Shown piece by piece: positions 31,735 through 36,486 of a DNA stretch of 36,486 bases. Where the stretch lies: contig NZ_JADGHT010000008.1 in the NCBI RefSeq assembly GCF_019683755.1, positions 1 to 36,486 of the forward strand. The letters are read 5' to 3'. The notes beneath the pieces are model-generated. The model searched no databases, was not told where the DNA came from, and worked only from the letters and a program-made list of their open reading frames with translations. This DNA comes from Thermogemmatispora sp. (GTDB taxonomy: Bacteria; Chloroflexota; Ktedonobacteria; Ktedonobacterales; Ktedonobacteraceae). Each line of letters opens with the position of its first letter. The stretch's first letter is position 1. A program made the position numbers and the translations under genes.

Positions 31735-31941
31735 AGGGCTTCCCTCCTTTCTTACCTGGCAGCTCCTCGCGATCGCTGCCAGCACTTGTGCAAGAGGAGA
31801 GCAGCCCCGACAGGCTCTCTCCTGCCATGCACCATAGCACCCACCTCACCGCCCTGTCAAGCAAAGAAGGCGCCCAAGGCCGCGAAGCCACTTTCGCCGG
31901 CCCGGTCCCCGCCAGCGATCAGAGCAGGCACGGGCCGGCAC

Positions 31942-32730
31942 CTACCCCGCCGCTGGTTGCCGTCGTTGGTTGACTCCCGCCCGGTACTCGCGCATCACCA
32001 GCTCGGTCAGTTCCTCGACAGAGGTCTGCGCCGCCGGCTTATCCAGCACAATACGCCCGTGCTGGAGCAGATTGACCCGGTCACAGATCTCTAGAACCTG
32101 CGCATAATTGTGGGCGATCATAATGATCGAGACCTGGCCCTCATTCTTGAGTGTGCGAATGAGATTCATAATCAGGCTGCCTTCCTTCGCCCCCATCGCT
32201 GCCAGTGGCTCATCCAGCAGCAAGATGCGCGCCTGCGAGTAGACTGCGCGCGCAATGGCGATCGATTGCCGCTGGCCTCCTGAGAGCCGGGCCACCTCGA
32301 TATCAACCGAAGGGATATTGACCCCCATGCTCTCCAGATACTCGCGCGCCAGACGCCGCATGCGCCGATTATCGAGCAGGGGGAAAGGCTTCAGCAGCGA
32401 TTCTCGTTTAAGAAACATATTATGATAAACACTCAGTTCATTGATCAGGGCAAGGTCCTGATAGACGGTTTCAATGCCCAGAGAACGAGCATGGGAGACG
32501 GAGTGCAGACGGACCTCTGTTCCATCGATAAAGATGCGGCCCTCGTCTGGCTGCAGGAAGCCCGTCAGAATCTTGATCAAGGTCGACTTGCCGGCGCCAT
32601 TATCCCCAACCAGGCCCAAGACCTCACCTTGGCGCAGATAGAGACTGACGCCATTGAGAGCCGTCACCGCCCCAAAGCGCTTGACCAGTCCCTCCGTACG
32701 GATCACTTCTGGCGTTGTGAACTCGCTCAT
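31942..32730 (-). CDS. Sugar ABC transporter ATP-binding protein, single-domain (FrcA/RbsA-like)
   Basis: I choose ATG 32730, which overlaps the TGA of the permease gene as ATGA, a sign of coupled translation; 262 residues result. The motifs are Walker A GDNGAGKST (42-50), Q91 in VYQDLAL, signature LSGGQ (149-153), Walker B ILLLDEP (169-175) and the switch histidine H207 (MIAHN). LRQGEVLGLVGDNGAG and IFIDGTEV are typical of the carbohydrate uptake 2 family. Most RbsA proteins have two ATPase halves; this one has a single half like FrcA, so it would work as a homodimer. It energises the adjacent permease. Last gene of the operon. Confidence 0.93.
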   Translation of the reverse strand: MSEFTTPEVIRTEGLVKRFGAVTALNGVSLYLRQGEVLGLVGDNGAGKSTLIKILTGFLQPDEGRIFIDGTEVRLHSVSHARSLGIETVYQDLALINELSVYHNMFLKRESLLKPFPLLDNRRMRRLAREYLESMGVNIPSVDIEVARLSGGQRQSIAIARAVYSQARILLLDEPLAAMGAKEGSLIMNLIRTLKNEGQVSIIMIAHNYAQVLEICDRVNLLQHGRIVLDKPAAQTSVEELTELVMREYRAGVNQRRQPAAG

Positions 32731-33758
32731 TCGCGCCCTGCCTCTCGCCATAGTCGCAGGCGAACATTCAAAATCATGGCCACGAGGATCGCCGCTCCCA
32801 GGATAATATCGAAGGTGAAAGCACTCACGCCGAGCAGGGTAAAGCCATCACGCAGAATCGAGAGCACCAGCGTGCCCAGGAAGGCCCCGATAATCGTCCC
32901 CAGGCCACCGGTGAGAGCTGTGCCGCCAATGACAGCCCCCGCCACTGCCAGAAACATGATATCGGTGCCGCCCGCCTGGGGATCGATCGAGGTAATGCGA
33001 AAGGCCTCTAGCGTTCCGGCAAAGCCACCAAGCACGCTGCAGAGCATGAAATTACCGATCTTAATGCGAGCTACATTCACCCCCACCTCGCTCGCCCCCA
33101 GCAAGTTGCCACCGGTTGCAATCGTATGCAGCCCCCAGCGTGTCCAGGAGAGCACGATCTGCATGACGATGGCGATAGCAATGGCCCAGATAATTTCCGA
33201 GTAGGAGGCATGGCCCAGCACCTCATCCACCAGGCCCTCCGAGGGCGTCAAGACAGGGAAGCCCTGCGAGATGGTCAAGGTGAGGCCATTGATCAGAAAG
33301 AGGGTGCCCAGCGTAGTGATGAAAGAAGGTACCCTGAGCGCGACGGTAATCAGGCCATTGAACAGCCCGACAAGCGCACAGACAATCAGCCCCAGGATCA
33401 GCCCCACTATAAGCGGCAGACCAGCCTCCTGTTTGGCAAAGTACATGATAAAAGGAGCCAAAGCATAGACCTGGCCCACCGAGAGATCAATTTCACCGCA
33501 GATGAGCAGCATGACCTCCCCAGCGGAGATGATGGCAGTTGCTGCCACAAATTGGGAGAGCGTCCTGATGTTCTGCGCTGAGAGGAAGGCCGGCTTAGAG
33601 AGCTGGAAGTAAATGATGAGGGCTATGGCCACGACCACAATACTGGCCTCACGCTGCCTTAGAAAGAGACGGGCCAGCCTTAGCCAGGGACTGGGCCGCT
33701 CCGGCGTTGGTTCCGGCTCCTCCTCCATCGGAGGAGCAACAAGAACATTCTCGGCCAT
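32727..33758 (-). CDS. Sugar ABC transporter permease (RbsC-like)
   Basis: This 343-residue integral membrane protein has AAGGAG 7 bases before ATG 33758. After a Glu/Pro-rich cytoplasmic start of about 35 residues come roughly eight or more hydrophobic segments. They include the family signature LLICGEIDLSVGQVYAL and the loop ALRVPSFITTLGTLFLINGLTL. GGTALTGGLGTIIGAFLGTLVLSILRDGF near the C-terminus is the conserved EAA-like region of BPD_transp_2 permeases. It forms the membrane channel with the ATPase downstream. It lies 423 bases after the binding-protein gene, an unusually long gap inside such an operon. Confidence 0.93.
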   Translation of the reverse strand: MAENVLVAPPMEEEPEPTPERPSPWLRLARLFLRQREASIVVVAIALIIYFQLSKPAFLSAQNIRTLSQFVAATAIISAGEVMLLICGEIDLSVGQVYALAPFIMYFAKQEAGLPLIVGLILGLIVCALVGLFNGLITVALRVPSFITTLGTLFLINGLTLTISQGFPVLTPSEGLVDEVLGHASYSEIIWAIAIAIVMQIVLSWTRWGLHTIATGGNLLGASEVGVNVARIKIGNFMLCSVLGGFAGTLEAFRITSIDPQAGGTDIMFLAVAGAVIGGTALTGGLGTIIGAFLGTLVLSILRDGFTLLGVSAFTFDIILGAAILVAMILNVRLRLWREAGRE

Positions 33759-34181
33759 TGCGATGCTCCTTCCTGTTGTGTACTGCCTTCGGACCTATCC
33801 TATCGTCTCCCGCCAGCGCCCGCCTTAGCACCTTCCTTCTGCTAGCTCACCTGGCGCGACGTCACTGCACGAGCGGCTAGCGCGACGCTTCTTCTCTATA
33901 GATGTGTTCGAAGGAGCGGGCCGTGACAGTATGCCCCATAACGAATCTGTAAGCCTCGCTGCCTTCTCACTTCTCTTTAGCAAAGAAGAATTTGTCGCCC
34001 GTTGCATTGGCTTGGGAGCCAGATGCCAGATCAAAGGGACATCCAGCGCGCCAGACTGACAGATCAGGCTGACAGCCCATCTGGTGTTAGCCACCAGTCT
34101 AGCAGGGGGCCAGGCGAAGTGGCAAGATGGTCAGGGTCAAGGCCATAGCCCGCCGGCTGGCCCCCTGGTGATAGACTGAGA
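33759..34181. other. Long gap inside the sugar ABC operon, no supported gene
   Basis: A minus-strand frame of 89 codons (34094-33825) crosses this gap but has no convincing ribosome-binding site or known features. Apart from the hairpin at its right end I see nothing that explains the length. Confidence 0.45.
34095..34178 (-). terminator. Hairpin directly after the binding-protein gene
   Basis: CAGGGGGCCAG (34103-34113) pairs perfectly with CTGGCCCCCTG (34157-34167). CAGTCTA (34095-34101) pairs with TAGACTG (34172-34178), extending the stem beyond a small unpaired bulge. The structure starts 3 bases after the binding-protein stop. Lacking a U-run, it may stabilise the upstream message or partly end transcription, so that the binding protein is made in excess of the permease and ATPase. 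Confidence 0.55.
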
Positions 34182-35276
34182 TCACGAGCGTGGGACAAGC
34201 TGCTCTTTAGACGAGCTGCCCTCGAAGCGCGTTTGGGTGCGCAGATAGGGGCCGACGTTCTCCTTGGTAACAAAGAGCAGGCCCGTGTCGGTGTCGGAAG
34301 GCACCATCAGGCCGCCCGAGAGCAGGTAAAGGAAGAGTTGAATGACCGGATAGAAGCCTTGTAAGTAAGGCTGCTGATCAATCGTGAAGTCAAGGTTACC
34401 AGCCTGGATCTCCTGGAGTGTCTTGGTCAAGAGATCGTAGCCGCCGCCATGTACACCTTTAGCCGCCAGGTTATATTTCTCCATTACCTGGGCAACGCCC
34501 TGGGTACTGCCCGCGTCGACGGCAAACATGCCCTTGATGTTGGGATGGCCCAGATAATAGGCTTCAATGCGCGATAGCTCCTCCTCAACCTGGGCCCCGG
34601 TGGCGACCTCGACAAAGTTGATGGGCGCCTTAGAGTCAAGAATGGCCTGCTTGGCCCCGTCAATGCGCGGCTGGATGTTGAGCGAGCCAGGAGTGGCGAT
34701 GAAGCCAACAACGTCACCGCTGCCTACGAGGGAGACGATGCGCTGCCCCATGCGATAGCCCGACTGGTAGAGGTCCTGACCGATGTAGGCCAGGCGCCTG
34801 TTCTTACTGCCGGCTGGCGCATCGGCATTGTAGGCCACAACGGGAATGCCCGCATCGAGAGCGCGATTGACGGGTTCATCGAAGGCTGTGGGATCGATGA
34901 TAGAGACGGCAATGCCGTCGGCCTTGGCGGCAATGGCAGCGTTGAAGGCGTCGACCATCTCCTTAACAAGACTGTTGGCCGACCCTGTCCACTGATAGGT
35001 ACAACCGACGAGGGCGCAGGCGTCTTGAATGCCGTACTGGGTGGGGACGAAGAAGGGGTTGGTGGTCACATGGTTGATGAAGACAAAGTTCCATTTGGGA
35101 TGGCTGGGAAAGTTGCCCGCCACTCCCGTGGGCGAGCTGCTCGATTGCTGGCCTCCGCAGGCCGCCAACGCCGAGGCCAGCGTCGCCCCGGCCCCGCCGG
35201 CTAGCGCCGTTTGCAGTAGACGCCGTCGTCTGAGAGGAAGACGCTCGAAATAGGCCGAGAAGTTTGATCCTGCCAC
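34182..35276 (-). CDS. Sugar ABC transporter substrate-binding protein (RbsB-like), Tat-type lipoprotein
   Basis: GTG 35276 has GGAGG 7 bases upstream; the product has 364 residues. The N-terminus carries an arginine cluster (LRRRRLLQTA, 15-24), an alanine/glycine hydrophobic core and the lipobox ASALAAC with C40, followed by a serine-rich linker. This points to a Tat-exported lipoprotein anchored outside the membrane. The periplasmic-binding-protein fold (about 55-345) shows VFINHVTTNPFF, AIAAKADGIAVSIIDPTAF, GIPVVAYNADAP and YIGQDLYQSGYRMGQRI, as in ribose, galactose or autoinducer-2 binding proteins. The ligand is not identifiable. It is the first transporter gene, 292 bases after the FCD regulator on the same strand. 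Confidence 0.93.
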   Translation of the reverse strand: MAGSNFSAYFERLPLRRRRLLQTALAGGAGATLASALAACGGQQSSSSPTGVAGNFPSHPKWNFVFINHVTTNPFFVPTQYGIQDACALVGCTYQWTGSANSLVKEMVDAFNAAIAAKADGIAVSIIDPTAFDEPVNRALDAGIPVVAYNADAPAGSKNRRLAYIGQDLYQSGYRMGQRIVSLVGSGDVVGFIATPGSLNIQPRIDGAKQAILDSKAPINFVEVATGAQVEEELSRIEAYYLGHPNIKGMFAVDAGSTQGVAQVMEKYNLAAKGVHGGGYDLLTKTLQEIQAGNLDFTIDQQPYLQGFYPVIQLFLYLLSGGLMVPSDTDTGLLFVTKENVGPYLRTQTRFEGSSSKEQLVPRS

Positions 35277-35568
35277 GGCTGGACCTCCAGTTCCTTCTAG
35301 TCGCCTGACAGACAGAGCAATGGCCTGAAAAGGCTCACCTCACTCCGAGCGAGCGACGAAACTTCACAAGGAGAGCTTCCTCCTTGCCCTTGGCTTGCTT
35401 TCCTCGCTTCAGTCGCTGTGCTGGCTGTACCGATCAACTGCGGTCTTCGTGGTCTTTCTCGCGGTTGCCTACGATCTCCTTCGGGTAGGTCGGCGCTTCG
35501 CTTTTTACATTGATTGTCCTCTATCAAGCTGGCGGGCGAAGAGAACGAACCCAGGAAAGTAGAGAGAG

Positions 35569-36366
35569 TTACTCACCTCCTTCTTGTGGGGGGGCTGGCA
35601 TCTCGCCCTGGCCAGGGCAAGCGCTTACCAGCAGGGCAGAGCCAGCGCTGGTATAGCCCAGGGCCTGGTGCACATCGGCTGTGGTTAGCACAATCAGGTC
35701 GCGCATAGCCTCCTCGGCGGTCAGTTCCTGGCGCTGACGAATGGCCTCAGCGACGCGCCGATGGAGCGGCATAGCCCGCTGATTAGCTCCTGGCAGGCGC
35801 GCTGTTACCAGGCGACTGGCGCGCAGCGGGGCCGCTAGCGTGGCTACAATGCGCTGTAACAGCTCATTATGGGCCGCTGCACACAGAGCGCTGTGAAAGG
35901 CCAGATCAGCTTCAATATATGGCTCGGCCTCCTCGACCAGCTCTTCTAGCCGGTCACATGCTCGCTCGATGATCTCTATCTCCTCAGCAGTCGCGCGTGA
36001 GGCTGCCAGCCGCGCCGTCATCGGCTCAAACATGAGGCGCACTTCGCAGACTGCCTCCAGAAAAGCTGGATCAGGCCCCACCTCGTACTGCCAGGTTAGT
36101 ACATCAGGATCGAGGAGATTCCAGTCCGTCCGGGGACGCACACGCGTTCCCGTACGTGGTCGCGCTTCAATCAGCCCCTTCTCCGCCAGCACTTTGAGCG
36201 CTTCGCGCAAGACTGGACGGCTGACGTTGAATTGTTGGCTCAGCTCTGGTTCGCTCAAGAGGGCATCTCCTGGCTGAAACTCCCTGCGCATAATGCTTAA
36301 CCCAATCTCCCGCACGACCTGCGCGGATAGATTCTGCCGCCTGAGCGAACGGAAGGTTCTCGCCAT
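35569..36366 (-). CDS. GntR-family regulator, FadR subfamily with FCD ligand domain
   Basis: The chosen ATG at 36366 has a GGAGG only 3 bases away; a TTG at 36378 is in frame but has no ribosome site. The product has 265 residues. The winged helix covers about 13-75 (VREIGLSIMRREFQPGDALLSEPELSQQFNVSRPVLREALKVLAEKGLI). The FCD helical domain covers about 100-245, with metal-ligand candidates D154, H158 (DLAFHSAL) and H202 (LHRRV). FCD regulators often bind sugar acids or other organic acids and repress uptake and breakdown genes. The downstream ABC importer is the probable target. A TTGT-ATG-ACAA palindrome lies directly upstream, so self-regulation is likely. Confidence 0.9.
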   Translation of the reverse strand: MARTFRSLRRQNLSAQVVREIGLSIMRREFQPGDALLSEPELSQQFNVSRPVLREALKVLAEKGLIEARPRTGTRVRPRTDWNLLDPDVLTWQYEVGPDPAFLEAVCEVRLMFEPMTARLAASRATAEEIEIIERACDRLEELVEEAEPYIEADLAFHSALCAAAHNELLQRIVATLAAPLRASRLVTARLPGANQRAMPLHRRVAEAIRQRQELTAEEAMRDLIVLTTADVHQALGYTSAGSALLVSACPGQGEMPAPPQEGGE

Positions 36367-36377
36367 CTGCCTCCACA

Positions 36378-36390
36378 ATTGTCATACAAT
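36378..36390. promoter_or_regulatory. Candidate operator of the FCD regulator
   Basis: ATTGT-CAT-ACAAT is a perfect 5-bp inverted repeat around 3 bases, matching the FadR-subfamily pattern TnGTnnnACnA. It lies 11 bases before the ATG at 36366 and just after the expected transcription start, a good position for self-repression. Confidence 0.55.
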
Positions 36391-36401
36391 TTAACGGTAT
36401 G

Positions 36402-36428
36402 ATAATATAGGGATGTGGCTTCTGTCAA
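36402..36428 (-). promoter_or_regulatory. Putative promoter of the FCD regulator gene
   Basis: On the minus strand, TTGACA (36428-36423) is followed after 15 bases by TATTAT (36407-36402), or after 17 bases by TTATCA. The spacing to the better -10 is short, so the exact -10 is uncertain. Confidence 0.45.
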
Positions 36429-36486
36429 GCCAGGCGCAAATGACTTCTGCTTCCTAAGAGAGTTTTACTGTTGATCACCTCTGGAG

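Noticed and set aside
33825-34094. 89-codon minus-strand frame in the ABC operon gap
   Set aside because: No Shine-Dalgarno site or family resemblance; Arg/Ser-rich low-information sequence.
35368-35385. AAGGAG...CTCCTT hairpin and short frame upstream of the binding protein, considered as a leader peptide
   Set aside because: The stem is only 6 bp and the following short frame has no meaningful codon pattern.
1-36486. Search by eye for tRNA, rRNA, CRISPR repeats, insertion sequences and attachment sites
   Set aside because: No tRNA arms, regularly spaced repeats, transposase motifs or terminal inverted repeats with target duplications were found; a covariance-model search would be needed for weaker RNA genes.

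Overview
The window is about 36 kb of GC-rich bacterial chromosome, densely coding, with strong Shine-Dalgarno sites (AAAGGAG, GAGGAGG) before most genes and occasional GTG or TTG starts. I see no rRNA, tRNA, CRISPR array, transposase or phage gene. The gene style and content (MocR regulator, FCD-type GntR regulator with a ribose-type ABC operon, PAC2 protein, luciferase-like oxidoreductase, GC-rich Gram-positive-like lipoprotein and Tat-type signals) would fit a Ktedonobacteria/Chloroflexota organism such as Thermogemmatispora. That assignment is an impression, not a proof.

Layout. 1-8.5 kb holds housekeeping and stand-alone genes: a sirtuin cut by the window edge (-), a 3-hydroxyisobutyrate-dehydrogenase-like oxidoreductase (+), a NagZ-like family 3 glycosidase lipoprotein (-), an RluD-type pseudouridine synthase (-), a coupled pair PAC2 protein / NDP-forming acyl-CoA synthetase alpha-type protein (+), and a nitronate-monooxygenase-like enzyme (-). 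The last is divergent from a MocR-type regulator at 8.8-10.5 kb (+), with a GntR-style palindrome between them. 10.5-11.06 kb is non-coding and rich in inverted repeats.

11.06-28.0 kb is the most interesting part. A seven-gene leftward set runs from 19.77 down to 11.06 kb: acyl-CoA ligase, MmgE/PrpD protein, 2-oxoacid dehydrogenase E1alpha, E1beta and E2, acyl-CoA dehydrogenase, and crotonase. It diverges from a rightward set: 73-residue zinc ribbon, HyuA, HyuB, TetR regulator, short-chain dehydrogenase, and perhaps a methyltransferase. The two sets are driven by two nearly identical promoters (TTGACG, 18-bp spacer, TATACT). Each carries a copy of the same near-palindrome, ACCGAYTGGTCGGT, at the start of transcription, which suggests that the TetR protein controls both. 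The combination of dehydrogenase, HyuA/HyuB ATP-dependent carboxylase-like enzyme and acyl-CoA ligase resembles the known logic of acetophenone/1-phenylethanol breakdown (alcohol to ketone to 3-oxoacid to CoA ester). The remaining genes (PrpD, E1/E2 without E3, acyl-CoA dehydrogenase, crotonase) do not match any pathway I recognise. I infer a catabolic regulon of unknown substrate.

28.0-31.8 kb holds a small two-helix membrane protein (-), MsrA (+), an HtrA-type protease without an export signal (-) and a luciferase-like oxidoreductase (-). 31.9-36.4 kb is a leftward sugar ABC importer locus: FCD-family GntR regulator with a putative self-operator, Tat/lipoprotein binding protein, permease and single-domain ATPase. 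A strong hairpin directly follows the binding-protein gene.
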